Source: DATGZX01 sp035296965 (GTDB lineage Bacteria; Planctomycetota; Planctomycetia; Gemmatales; Gemmataceae). From it: 60,692 nucleotides of DNA. The stretch lies in assembly GCA_035296965.1 (NCBI GenBank), contig DATGZX010000171.1, positions 1 through 60,692 on the forward strand. Reading direction: 5' to 3'. A model generated the notes under the pieces. It had not been told where the DNA came from and ran no database searches. It saw only the letters and a program-made list of their open reading frames with translations. Below, in pieces: positions 10,094-18,758 of this stretch. The translations under genes and the position numbers were made by a program. Positions within the stretch are counted from its first letter, which is position 1. Each line of letters begins with the position of its first letter.

Positions 10094-10612
10094 TTATTCT
10101 TCCCGTTCTTCCGCGCGCACGGCATGAAAATCCTCAAAGAATTGCCTGGCGACATCCGAGTCGACGGCTGCCTCGGAGTTATCCAGGACCAGCACGAAGC
10201 GGTCATCGGTGGCCTCCGGAAAGGAGGGCACCGATTCCTTTCCGGGAAGCAGCCGGCAGCGGAGGAGAAAGGTCAGCACTATCCCCAACCCAGCGAAGAG
10301 CACCATGCACTCGAAGGCAACGGGAACATAAGCGGGCAGGGAATTCCAAGGCTTGCCGCCAACGTTTAAGGGCCAGTCAACAGCCATCGTCCAGAACTGG
10401 AATCCTAGCGCGGACGCAACGCCAAGCAACCCGAACACAAAACAGGCCCATGGCAGCCGTGAGGGGAGCAAGCCCATCGCCTCGTCCAGACCATGGACCG
10501 CGTATGGCGTATAGATGTCCGCGATGCGGAAGCCGCGCTCTCGCGCCGCTCGCGCTGCCCCCAGAATGTCTGCCTCGCTTGCGAAGCTGCCGATCAAAAT
10601 ACGCCGTCCCAT
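10094..10612 (-). CDS. actD: Alternative complex III subunit ActD (DUF3341)
   Basis: A 172-residue protein of the DUF3341 family. The N-terminal part (residues 1-45) is a small alpha/beta domain starting GRRILIGSFASEADI. Two membrane helices follow (LPWACFVFGLLGVASALGF and YVPVAFECMVLFAGLGIVL), then a C-terminal domain containing FVLVLDN. The chosen ATG at 10612 has AAGGAG eight bases upstream, overlapping the actC stop; an earlier in-frame ATG at 10639 lies inside actC. The soluble domain of ActD is thought to shape the cytoplasmic side of the complex. Confidence 0.92.
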   Translation of the reverse strand: MGRRILIGSFASEADILGAARAARERGFRIADIYTPYAVHGLDEAMGLLPSRLPWACFVFGLLGVASALGFQFWTMAVDWPLNVGGKPWNSLPAYVPVAFECMVLFAGLGIVLTFLLRCRLLPGKESVPSFPEATDDRFVLVLDNSEAAVDSDVARQFFEDFHAVRAEEREE

Positions 10613-10616
10613 GGTT

Positions 10617-12053
10617 TTACTCCTTGCTCCCTCGGCCATAGCTCAGCACCCCCTTGATCTCGGCCATGGCGATCATGGGGAGGAAACGACAGAAGAGTAA
10701 GAAGCACGTGAAGAACAATCCAAAGCTTCCAGCCAAGGTCGCAAGCTCGATGGACGTGGGAGCGTAGCTGCCCCAGCTCGAAGGCAAGTATTCGCGCTCC
10801 AGCGACTGGACAATAATGACGAACCGCTCGAACCACATCCCGACATTAATAATCAAAGAGAGTATCCACACCGCCAGCAGATTAGTCCTTATTCGTCTGA
10901 ACCAGAGTGTCTGAGGCAATAGGACGTTACACAGCACCATGATCCCATAACCCCAGCCCAAGGGGCCAAGCGCGCGGTTGACAAACGCGTAATACTCGTA
11001 GCGGTTTGGAGACTGCAACGCGGTGAAGAATTCGATGGCATAAGCCAGCCCAACCAGGCTGCTGGTGGCCAGGACAATCTTGCCCATCGCGTCCACGTGG
11101 CGGACGGTGATGTAGTCTTGGAGACGCATTACCTTGCGGGCGATGATCATGAGCGTCAGCACCATGGCCATGCCTGAAAAGATGGCCCCGGTAACGAAGT
11201 ACGGCGGGAAAATGGTCGTGTGCCATCCGGGCAGCACCGCCGTGGCAAAGTCGCTACTGACGATGGAGTGCACCGAAACGACGAGTGGAGTAGCCAGGCC
11301 GGCCAGAAGCAGGTACACGACTTCGTAGCGGTGCCAGGTGCGGTAGGACCCGTTCCAGCCGAGACTGAAGAACGCCAGGATCTGGCGGCGCCAGCCGGGC
11401 TGGGCGCGCTCGCGGATGGTGGCCAGGTCGGGGAGCAGGCCGACGTACCAGAATGTCAACGAGATCAGGAAGTAAGTCGAGATCGCGAAGAAATCCCACG
11501 TCAAAGCCGAGGAAAAATTGATCCACAGTGGACCACGGGTGTTGGGATAAGGCACCATCCAGTAGAAGAGCCACGGCCGCCCCATGTGGATCACCGGGAA
11601 CAGGCCGGCACAAATGACTGCAAAGATAGTCATGGCTTCCGCCGAACGGTTGACCGCGGTTCGCCACTTCTGTCGAAACAGGAACAGAATGGCCGAGATT
11701 AGCGTCCCAGCGTGTCCTATGCCGATCCAGAAGACGAAGTTCGTGATGTCGAAAGCCCAGCCAACCGTGCTATTGAGTCCCCAGGTGCCGATCCCGGTGG
11801 CGATTTGGTAAGTCACTGCCGTCACGCCGAGCAGAAGCAGTGATACTGAGGCGAGGAATGCAAGCCACCACCACACGGTGGCCCTCCGCTCCAACGGTGC
11901 GCAAACGTCCTGGCTCACCTGCCCTGGTGACTTGTCGCCTATGACAAGTGGTTGCCGCAAGGCCGAATAAACTTCACCCATTCGAGGGCTTCCTGGCTCC
12001 TTTGCTCCGGTTGCTGACGGCGGCTGCCGCAAGGCCGAATCGACCTCAGCCAT
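10617..12053 (-). CDS. actC: Alternative complex III subunit ActC (NrfD/PsrC-like quinol-binding)
   Basis: A 478-residue integral membrane protein with about ten helices, of the NrfD/PsrC family, starting its membrane part at residue 58 (ATVWWWLAFLASVSLLLLG). Conserved family segments include NFVFWIGIGHAGTLISA and HMGRPWLFYWMVPYPNTRGPLW (split by the Trp pair). ActC carries the quinol site. The ATG at 12053 overlaps the actB end by eight bases and is preceded by AAGGAG. The 57-residue N-terminal extension contains an imperfect internal repeat (EVDSALRQP and EVYSALRQP). A second ATG at 11981 within it has its own AGGAAG, so a shorter product is possible. Confidence 0.95.
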   Translation of the reverse strand: MAEVDSALRQPPSATGAKEPGSPRMGEVYSALRQPLVIGDKSPGQVSQDVCAPLERRATVWWWLAFLASVSLLLLGVTAVTYQIATGIGTWGLNSTVGWAFDITNFVFWIGIGHAGTLISAILFLFRQKWRTAVNRSAEAMTIFAVICAGLFPVIHMGRPWLFYWMVPYPNTRGPLWINFSSALTWDFFAISTYFLISLTFWYVGLLPDLATIRERAQPGWRRQILAFFSLGWNGSYRTWHRYEVVYLLLAGLATPLVVSVHSIVSSDFATAVLPGWHTTIFPPYFVTGAIFSGMAMVLTLMIIARKVMRLQDYITVRHVDAMGKIVLATSSLVGLAYAIEFFTALQSPNRYEYYAFVNRALGPLGWGYGIMVLCNVLLPQTLWFRRIRTNLLAVWILSLIINVGMWFERFVIIVQSLEREYLPSSWGSYAPTSIELATLAGSFGLFFTCFLLFCRFLPMIAMAEIKGVLSYGRGSKE

Positions 12054-15000
12054 GCTGTTGCTCCTTCTGGCTCTCAGCCCTATTGCGGACGACCTTCAAA
12101 TAGCCGACCGAGGGGCCAATGTTCAACTCTGCCAGCACCTGGTAATGCCGGGCGTCCTTGCGCTGGCGCGCGACATGGCTTGTCGGGTCGTTCATGTCGC
12201 CAAAAACGATCGCCTGAGCGGGGCACGACTGCTGGCAGGCAGTCTGGAAGTCGCCGTCATGGACCGGCTCCCCCCGCTGCTTCGCTTCGATCTTGGCTTC
12301 CTGAACACGCTGGACGCAGAATGTGCATTTCTCCATGACGCCGCGTGAACGGACAGTCACATCGGGGTTCAGCGACAGGTTCTGCAATTGATCGTTGTGG
12401 GCATAAGCGAACCAGTTAAATCGACGCACCTTGTACGGACAGTTGTTCGCGCAGTAACGGGTGCCGACGCAGCGGTTATAGACTTGCTCGTTCAAGCCTT
12501 CGTCGCTATGGACGGTGGCGAGCACCGGGCAGACGGTCTCACAAGGAGCGTGCTCGCAGTGCTGACAGAGCATCGGCTGATGGGCCACTTGCATTTCGGC
12601 GCCGATTCCCGAGTAGTAGCGGTCGATGCGCAGCCAGTGCATCTCGCGCTGCCTGGTCACCTCGTCCTTGCCCACAACGGGGACGTTATTTTCGGCCTGG
12701 CAGGCAATCACGCAAGCGGAACAGCCCGTGCAGGCATTGAGGTCGATGACCATGCCCCAACGGTGTCCGGTGTAGGCGTGATCGGCAGGCCACAGATCCG
12801 GCTGCTTTTCGGCGTGCGCCGGGTCGCCGGCAGCGTGCCCAGCCAAGGCAGCCAGCGTAGTCTCTTCGATGATCGGCCGGCGCTCCAGGCCAGGAGGGGC
12901 AAGGTGGCGAGGCACCGTAATGGCGTTATGGGTTTGCGTCGAAGCGAGCGTGTGCTTGGCATTCGTCTTGGTGAGTTTCACGTCCGCCCGCGCGTACTGA
13001 AGAGTTCCACCCTTCCACGCAAGTAGTGGTGCGGCATTGCTTCCTACCAGCCCGTTTTCTCCGAGCGTAGGTTTAGCCTCCAACCATTCCGGTCCCACCT
13101 GGGCGAAACGCTTGCTGGCGATGCTGCCGTATCCCAGGGCCACGGCAACCACCCGGTCGTGTTGCCCCGGCTGGATGAAGACGGGCAATTCGACCAATCC
13201 TGTCTTTCCTTCACGATTCGGCACTTCCAGGGACACTACGTCTCCTTCCGCGACACCCATCTTGGTGGCAGCTTCCGGCGACAGGCAAGCGTAGTTGTCC
13301 CAGGTCACTTTGCTGATCGGATCCGGCAGTTCCTGGAGCCAAGGATTGTAGGCATGGCTGCCATCCGGGATTCCCACCTTGGGGTACAGCACCAAGATGG
13401 TGCCGCTGTCCGTCCCGCCCGCCGCCTGTAACGCAGGGCGCACCGCGGCCAGATCGAAAGGCTTCGCCGACAGCTTAGCCGGAATCACCTGGGCGTAGCC
13501 ATTGTGGACCGCCTGATCCCAGAATGCATCGAAATTACGTTCTTTGCTCTGCCGCGGAAAAACCTGTGCTTGCCAATTGGCACGCAGCAGATCGTAGGCA
13601 GGCTTCGCATTTCCCGTCCATGCGGCCAGACTCTCGAGCACGCTGCGCGTATCTCCCAAACGTGGAATTGTCGGCTGACGAAGACCAACGATTCCGCTCA
13701 CCGGCTCGGCATCGCTCCACGATTCCAAGTAGTGGGGATGCGGGCAGACAAACTGGGCCAGACGTGCGGTTTCGTCAGGCCGTTCATTACTGCACACGAA
13801 GAGCGGCACCTGGCCCAAGGACTTGGCTAGCTTCTCACCTTCAGGAAGGTCGTAGACTGGATTGCTGTCAAGAATAAAAAGTGCGGCAACCTTGCGCGCG
13901 TTAAGTTCGCCAATCAGCACTTCGAGATCCCGGTCGTTCCCCTGGCGCTGGAGGGATGGACGTTCGACGTCCAGGGTTGCGCCGTAGTTATCTAGCAGGT
14001 GATTGATGAAATTGCACAGAACCTGGCTAGGAACATCTTGAAGCCCGCACAAGACCAGGCTGTGCCCGCGTGCCTGCCAGAGTTGTTTGGCCAGCACGTC
14101 ACAAAAACTAACGACGCCGGCGGGCAAACCATTGGCCGCGGAGCGCGGGTCGCCTGCGTCCAGCACGCCGGCCTGGCGTGCTAGTCGGCCTGCCAAGTGG
14201 GCAAGCGCTGCACGCATTTCGTCGGGCGCCAGACAGACACGCTGATCGGCTTTGCTTCCACTGAGCGATAGGCGGGACTCAAGCTGGACATGGTAAGAGG
14301 AATGCAGCGGATTGCCCGTAAGCTGGCGTCCCTCCCGGTAGCCGCGGGCGTACTCTACCGGCGAAATCCAGGTGCCGAGGAAGTCCGCGTCGAAGCTGGC
14401 GATCACCTCGGCTCCCGCGAACCGATAATGCGGCAGCACGCGGACGCCGTGAGTCCGCTCGTGAGCGTCGAGCACGGCGGAGCAGGACACAGGGTCGTAG
14501 GTGACATGGCGCGCGTCATTGAAGCCGCTGAGAAAACGCTGGAGGAATTCACGGGTTGTGGGGCTCGTGATCGTTCCCGAGAGCACGCGCACCGCGCCGC
14601 CTTGGCGCCGGATGCTGTCGAGTTGACCGCGGATGCCTCGGTCCACCTCATCCCAGGGGACCTCGCGCCCCTGATGCAGGGGGTATTGCAAGCGCAACGA
14701 GTCATAGAGTCCAAGGAGGGAAGCTTGCCCAGCCGCGCACAGGCCGCCCGCCGACAAGGGATGATCGGGGTTGCCTTCGAGCTTGATCGGCCTGCCGTCT
14801 CGGGTTTTTGCGAGCAGGCCACACCCGGCAGTGCACGCACCACAGGTGGAAGCATAATAGGAGGCCGTGCCAGGAACGGTTTGCCCGGATTGGACAAGCG
14901 GAGCGATGGCCTCCTCCGTTGGGGCGCGGTGGCAACCGGCCAGGAATGCCCCGGCAAACGTGAAGCCGGCCGCCTTGAGAAAGCTGCGCCGGTCCGGCCC

Positions 15001-15090
15001 ATATTCGGCGTCCGCAGGCAGCTCCGAGGATCCATTGGCGTCGCGAAGCGGCAGGCTCTTCAAATAACGCCGCGCCTGAGGTTCGGACAT
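12046..15090 (-). CDS. actB: Alternative complex III iron-sulfur subunit ActB (molybdopterin-oxidoreductase-like)
   Basis: A 1014-residue protein joining a molybdopterin-oxidoreductase-like domain to a ferredoxin-like domain. A twin-arginine signal with lipobox is at residues 33-53 (DRRSFLKAAGF then FLAGC). The N-terminal domain keeps a C-x2-C-x3-C plus distant Cys set (CGACTAGC). The C-terminal third holds four cysteine clusters (CTGCSACVIAC, CQHCEHAPCETVCP, CVGTRYCANNCPYK, CTFC with CQQSCP) for four Fe-S clusters. ActB accepts electrons from quinol oxidation and relays them to ActA haems. I chose the ATG at 15090 with GGGAG just upstream; an ATG at 15102 is the alternative. It starts 14 bases after actA ends. 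Confidence 0.95.
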   Translation of the reverse strand: MSEPQARRYLKSLPLRDANGSSELPADAEYGPDRRSFLKAAGFTFAGAFLAGCHRAPTEEAIAPLVQSGQTVPGTASYYASTCGACTAGCGLLAKTRDGRPIKLEGNPDHPLSAGGLCAAGQASLLGLYDSLRLQYPLHQGREVPWDEVDRGIRGQLDSIRRQGGAVRVLSGTITSPTTREFLQRFLSGFNDARHVTYDPVSCSAVLDAHERTHGVRVLPHYRFAGAEVIASFDADFLGTWISPVEYARGYREGRQLTGNPLHSSYHVQLESRLSLSGSKADQRVCLAPDEMRAALAHLAGRLARQAGVLDAGDPRSAANGLPAGVVSFCDVLAKQLWQARGHSLVLCGLQDVPSQVLCNFINHLLDNYGATLDVERPSLQRQGNDRDLEVLIGELNARKVAALFILDSNPVYDLPEGEKLAKSLGQVPLFVCSNERPDETARLAQFVCPHPHYLESWSDAEPVSGIVGLRQPTIPRLGDTRSVLESLAAWTGNAKPAYDLLRANWQAQVFPRQSKERNFDAFWDQAVHNGYAQVIPAKLSAKPFDLAAVRPALQAAGGTDSGTILVLYPKVGIPDGSHAYNPWLQELPDPISKVTWDNYACLSPEAATKMGVAEGDVVSLEVPNREGKTGLVELPVFIQPGQHDRVVAVALGYGSIASKRFAQVGPEWLEAKPTLGENGLVGSNAAPLLAWKGGTLQYARADVKLTKTNAKHTLASTQTHNAITVPRHLAPPGLERRPIIEETTLAALAGHAAGDPAHAEKQPDLWPADHAYTGHRWGMVIDLNACTGCSACVIACQAENNVPVVGKDEVTRQREMHWLRIDRYYSGIGAEMQVAHQPMLCQHCEHAPCETVCPVLATVHSDEGLNEQVYNRCVGTRYCANNCPYKVRRFNWFAYAHNDQLQNLSLNPDVTVRSRGVMEKCTFCVQRVQEAKIEAKQRGEPVHDGDFQTACQQSCPAQAIVFGDMNDPTSHVARQRKDARHYQVLAELNIGPSVGYLKVVRNRAESQKEQQHG

Positions 15091-15103
15091 GAACTCTCCC
15101 ATT

Positions 15104-16432
15104 TCAATAGTGACACGTCGCGCAGTCATTGGATGCGCGGACCTGTTTTCCCGCCACGCCGTGCCGGTTCGCATCCCGGTGACAGTTAACGCACCACCCC
15201 ATGGATAGGTCCTCCACCTGCCTCACTCGCTCCATCGTCTCGACTGGGCCATGACACTGCTGACAGGCTACACCGGCCCGGACGTGCGGCCGGTGATCGA
15301 AGTGAGCGAAATCGGGGAGATTGTACACTTTGACCCAATGGATGGGGCTGGGGGTTTTGCCCGGGTCCCGCTGCAGCTTGTCATCCAAGGCCAGGGCGGT
15401 ATAGAGTTTCTCCAGCTCGGGAGAGACCAGGCTGCGGGAGGGTCGTTTTTCCTGCCTGGCCAGATCATATTCGGCGCGGACAGCCTGGAGAGGAGCGCTG
15501 ACAAAGCGGTGGCAGTTCATGCAAAGCTGGGCGGCCGGGATTCCCGCTTGGGGGCTCTTCTCGGCCCCCGAATGGCAATACAGGCAGGCGATCTGCATAT
15601 CGCCCGCGTGCTGTCGGTGCGAGAAGGCAATGGGTTGGGGCGGCTCGTAGCCTTGGTCGTTCCCGGGAAGATGGGCGCTACGCAGACGAGGGGCCATCCC
15701 GAGCAGACTGAAAACCAGGCCAACAAGAAGCACGGTCGTCGTCACGCGGCTGCCGGCCTTCTTGGGCATCGTGTCCCAGTCGGCCACGATGAGTGGACGG
15801 ACCAGGCGAGTGAACGGAAGAAAGCCGATCAACACATAGGCGACCACCACGTGAAGTTTAATGGGTGCAGGCATCGCGCTGATGTAGCTGATATCGGGAT
15901 CGAGCCGCAGGACAGAGCGGAGGTAAGGCACCGCGGACGTTGCATACCACGAGGTCCCCCACGGGTAGAACAGGGCCACGAAGATGCCATTGCCGATTTC
16001 TACGAGCAATAGGATGTAGAGAACCCAGTCGGGAAAACCCGTTGCCGCCCGCGCCTTGGCGTTGAACAAGGAAGAAGCCACCGTCAAGAACAGGCCGACC
16101 AGCGTCATCAGGGCGAAAACGAGCGCGCTAACCTCAAGTATATACACCCCGCTAACCTCGAGTATATACAACCGCACTGGATGGGTATTCCAAAGCAGCA
16201 CGCGCTCGGGGATCAGAAAGGCCAGCACGTGACCGGCCAGGATGACGAGCAGACCATAACCGAAGAGGACCCGTTCCCCGAAGTTGTAAGGTTTTGGTGC
16301 CGGCTGGGAGGAAGTGCCAAACGGCGGCAAGCGGTAGCGCCGTGCGATCACCAGCACGAGAAAGGTAACCACCGCCAAGTACGGAAGGACCGCGAAAAGA
16401 AAAGGATCAAGCTGACGCAGCAGGCTCTCCAT
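15104..16432 (-). CDS. actA: NarI-like membrane domain fused to pentaheme ActA cytochrome
   Basis: A 442-residue fusion. Residues 1-215 are a five-to-six-helix NarI (nitrate reductase gamma) type domain, and residues 270-442 a pentaheme c-type domain. The five CxxCH sites are at 283-287, 304-308, 390-394, 414-418 and 437-441. Position just before actB and the five haems identify the second half as ActA. In the NarI part, the His pair corresponding to E. coli His66 and His187 is kept (His68, His194). The His56 and His205 equivalents are Gly58 and Arg212, so only one b haem is expected. A 24-base tandem duplication lies in the third helix. GAGGG precedes the ATG. Ordinary ActA has a single N-terminal helix instead of this domain. 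Confidence 0.9.
   Translation of the reverse strand: MESLLRQLDPFLFAVLPYLAVVTFLVLVIARRYRLPPFGTSSQPAPKPYNFGERVLFGYGLLVILAGHVLAFLIPERVLLWNTHPVRLYILEVSGVYILEVSALVFALMTLVGLFLTVASSLFNAKARAATGFPDWVLYILLLVEIGNGIFVALFYPWGTSWYATSAVPYLRSVLRLDPDISYISAMPAPIKLHVVVAYVLIGFLPFTRLVRPLIVADWDTMPKKAGSRVTTTVLLVGLVFSLLGMAPRLRSAHLPGNDQGYEPPQPIAFSHRQHAGDMQIACLYCHSGAEKSPQAGIPAAQLCMNCHRFVSAPLQAVRAEYDLARQEKRPSRSLVSPELEKLYTALALDDKLQRDPGKTPSPIHWVKVYNLPDFAHFDHRPHVRAGVACQQCHGPVETMERVRQVEDLSMGWCVNCHRDANRHGVAGKQVRASNDCATCHY
16127..16174. repeat. Two-copy 24-bp tandem duplication inside the NarI-like domain
   Basis: Copies at 16127-16150 and 16151-16174 differ at only a few bases. In the protein this gives YILEVSGV followed by YILEVSAL at residues 89-104, adding eight residues at the start of a membrane helix. 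The near identity suggests a recent in-frame slippage event. Confidence 0.9.
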
Positions 16433-16507
16433 CGTTCGACCCTCGTAAAAGCGAATCCGGCAGGGGAAAATGCAGGCAACTCTGGTTCGATTCGCTGCCT
16501 ACCATCC

Positions 16508-17800
16508 TCAACTCTCCGAACCTTCGCGCCGTCGGAAGCCGCTGCCCCAAACGAGATTGACAGCCAACAATCCCAGCACGGTTGCCCCCAGTCCCATTAG
16601 CAAGAAGTTCAACGGCGGCCCCGATCCCTGCTCGGTCCCTTCGCGAGCGGCCTTTTCAAGGAAGGCCACCAGGGACAAAACCTCTTCCTCCTGCAACGCG
16701 TGCTGTTGGTACAACGGCAGCATGGTCGGCGTTACCGGCGTCCACAAGCGAGCGGTCAAGGGTGTTCGGCCGCCCACCCGTTCGTATACTTTGGTGAGAT
16801 CCGGTCCTAATTTGCCTCCTTGTTCTCGCGTTCCGTACGCGCTATGGCAGCCAATGCAAGCCGGCCCGCCGTTGGTGAATAGCTTGCGTCCTGTAAATAG
16901 ATCCACCCCGTGCTCGGCATCCTCAGCTGTCAAGGGTCGGCCGGAGATCGGCAGTTCGGAGAACCAGGACTTGGTCATTTGCGATTGCGTGTCAAGGAAA
17001 TCGAGCAGGGTCTCTGCACGCTCTCGGGTCATGCCGAAGATGTTGGGCATGATGATTCCACGTGCCTTCGCCAATAAGTCGAGGGCATACGGATCGCCGC
17101 TGTGCATCACAGAATTGGGATTCAGTAGCAATTTGATCAGCCAGTCCCGATCTCTGCGTTTGGTAACGTCTTTCAAGTCGGGACCGGTCAATCTGCCGCC
17201 GCCGATGGTGTGGCAGCCGGCACAGTTTTGTCCAAAGAAGCGGCCAGCTCCAGATGTTGGAGTCCCCGTTGGTGGGGGGGGCGCAACGGCAATCGGCAAC
17301 GCCTGCGCCTCTCGCTGGAGTTCGTTCCACTGCTGCCGCAACTGCTTCAATTGATTACCGTAATCGGTCGTCGACCCGGCGGTGTTGGTCGTCACCGCGG
17401 GCGCGGGCGCAGGGCCAAACGCACGAATGCGGCTTACCAAATCGGCAGCTTGGCGGTCGTTGATCCGCCCCCACCAGGTTGGCATCAGCCGGCCTTTCCC
17501 TTCCAGGATGCTGACGACTAACTGAGGGTCGGTGTGGCCTCGTTGCCAGGTGCCATCTGTAAAATCGGGAATGTCAGGCATGGTGGGCCGCGCCGGACCT
17601 CCCTTGCCATCCGGCCCATGGCACTGGAGGCAGTTCTGCACGAAGAGTTGGGCCGCGGCGCGGGCCCGCGCGGTCTGCAGTTCGGAGTTAGCCGGTGGGG
17701 GCCCGTCCGCGCCCCGCACAAGCCCTGAGAGGCCGAGAACACACAACGTGCACAGCAGGCATTTCGCCTTGGCAGACTGGAATGTCGGCATAGCTGGCAT
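16508..17800 (-). CDS. Triheme membrane-anchored cytochrome c
   Basis: A 430-residue exported cytochrome with three haem sites: CLQCH near residue 56, CAGCH near residue 179 and CIGCH near residue 319. A C-terminal membrane helix (LLMGLGATVLGLLAVNLVW) is followed by a basic tail. I chose the ATG at 17800, which has GGGAGG nine bases upstream and is followed by a signal peptide (CLLCTLCVLGLSGLVRGA). The longer open frame upstream does not look coding. It sits 75 bases before actA on the same strand, so it is probably part of the act operon. It may collect electrons from the complex or from another donor. It is not a standard act subunit. Confidence 0.88.
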   Translation of the reverse strand: MPAMPTFQSAKAKCLLCTLCVLGLSGLVRGADGPPPANSELQTARARAAAQLFVQNCLQCHGPDGKGGPARPTMPDIPDFTDGTWQRGHTDPQLVVSILEGKGRLMPTWWGRINDRQAADLVSRIRAFGPAPAPAVTTNTAGSTTDYGNQLKQLRQQWNELQREAQALPIAVAPPPPTGTPTSGAGRFFGQNCAGCHTIGGGRLTGPDLKDVTKRRDRDWLIKLLLNPNSVMHSGDPYALDLLAKARGIIMPNIFGMTRERAETLLDFLDTQSQMTKSWFSELPISGRPLTAEDAEHGVDLFTGRKLFTNGGPACIGCHSAYGTREQGGKLGPDLTKVYERVGGRTPLTARLWTPVTPTMLPLYQQHALQEEEVLSLVAFLEKAAREGTEQGSGPPLNFLLMGLGATVLGLLAVNLVWGSGFRRREGSES

Positions 17801-18206
17801 CGATAGGAACCTCCCGCAAGCCAAATCGTGACAAATTCGCCAGGGGACATGGCAACTTCTGTGCCTGGAACTGCCCGAAACGACCTGGTCGCCAACGGCA
17901 TGGTATCCGATGTACTCTGCAAAAAGGACCCGAGCAAGCAAAATTGACGAAGACAGACGCAGTGAACGGATGGGGTGGAGGCTGGAAAAAACTTTCGAAA
18001 TCGTCGTCAGGGCATGGTTCCGGCCTCGCCTCGAGCCGCGCGAGCAAGAGCGGTCCACGCCGGCCAAGTGTGCGGATCTGGCATTTCCGCAGGGCCGGGC
18101 ACTAATTACGCACATTCCTATGCAGGGAAATGAAGGAAGCAGGCGTCGGGGACGGCAATGCCGTCCCTCGGCGTCTGCTTTGTGAAAGTTTCAACGGAAA
18201 GGAGGG
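17801..18206. other. Intergenic region between two cytochrome genes
   Basis: About 400 bases without a convincing gene. The right part contains the strong hairpin listed at 18138-18179. The left part probably supplies a promoter for the triheme cytochrome and act genes. Confidence 0.5.
18138..18179 (-). terminator. Long hairpin after the monoheme cytochrome gene (terminator or attenuator)
   Basis: An inner perfect 8-bp stem (GGGACGGC/GCCGTCCC, loop AAT) is stacked on an outer 8-bp stem (AGCAGGCG with CGTCTGCT, one G-T pair). It lies 28 bases after the stop of the minus-strand cytochrome at 18207. The minus strand lacks a long T-run after it, so it may be a partial terminator or an mRNA processing site that sets different expression of the two genes. 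Confidence 0.6.
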
Positions 18207-18758
18207 CTACTTCGACGGGGCCGGTGCGTTGGCGGGTTTCTGCGGTTGGCCCAGATCAGGTTTTGAAACCTCGGTGCCAGGTACGAAAGTCCGCAGATAG
18301 CGAGCCATGGCCCAGGCCTCTTCGAGATTGAGAGCTCCGCGGAACGGGGGCATAACCGATCCACGGCCTTCCATGACGATGCGTGCGATCTGAGCGTCTG
18401 AGCGCGAAGCTTGCCAGCGAACGTTAGTAAAGTCCGGCACGCCAGGGATGTCCCAAACGCCTCGTCCATCGACGCCATGGCAGCGGATGCAGTACCTGTT
18501 GAACAGGCCCATCACGACCCGCTTCTCGTCTTCAGGGCTTCTCATCCAATACCACGTGCCGCCCACTTCGTCTCCAGAGGGACAATTCCCAGCGGCGCAA
18601 GCGTTACCCTTGCATCCCTGGCAACCCCATAGCCTATCAAAGATCGACGCGTTCGAATCCCGCGTGGCGACGGTGAGCGACGCCAGAATCGCGGTAACCA
18701 GGGTCAAGAATCCACCGGTTAGCGAAGCCACCCGCCACCATCCTCTGCTTGATCTCAT
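18207..18758 (-). CDS. Monoheme cytochrome c, membrane-anchored
   Basis: A 183-residue protein with an N-terminal hydrophobic segment (VASLTGGFLTLVTAILASLTVA) and one haem site, CIRCH, near residue 92. A later Met in GSVMPPFRG is a likely distal ligand, as in class I cytochromes c. Four extra cysteines near residues 46-59 (CQGCKGNACAAGNC) come before the domain and are unusual. They do not form CxxCH and could bind a metal or form disulfides. It is the first gene of the cytochrome/act block on the minus strand. Confidence 0.88.
   Translation of the reverse strand: MRSSRGWWRVASLTGGFLTLVTAILASLTVATRDSNASIFDRLWGCQGCKGNACAAGNCPSGDEVGGTWYWMRSPEDEKRVVMGLFNRYCIRCHGVDGRGVWDIPGVPDFTNVRWQASRSDAQIARIVMEGRGSVMPPFRGALNLEEAWAMARYLRTFVPGTEVSKPDLGQPQKPANAPAPSK

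Noticed and set aside
14290..15189. 299-residue open frame on the plus strand
   Set aside because: It is antisense to actB and has no domain; the twin-arginine signal of ActB lies on the other strand.
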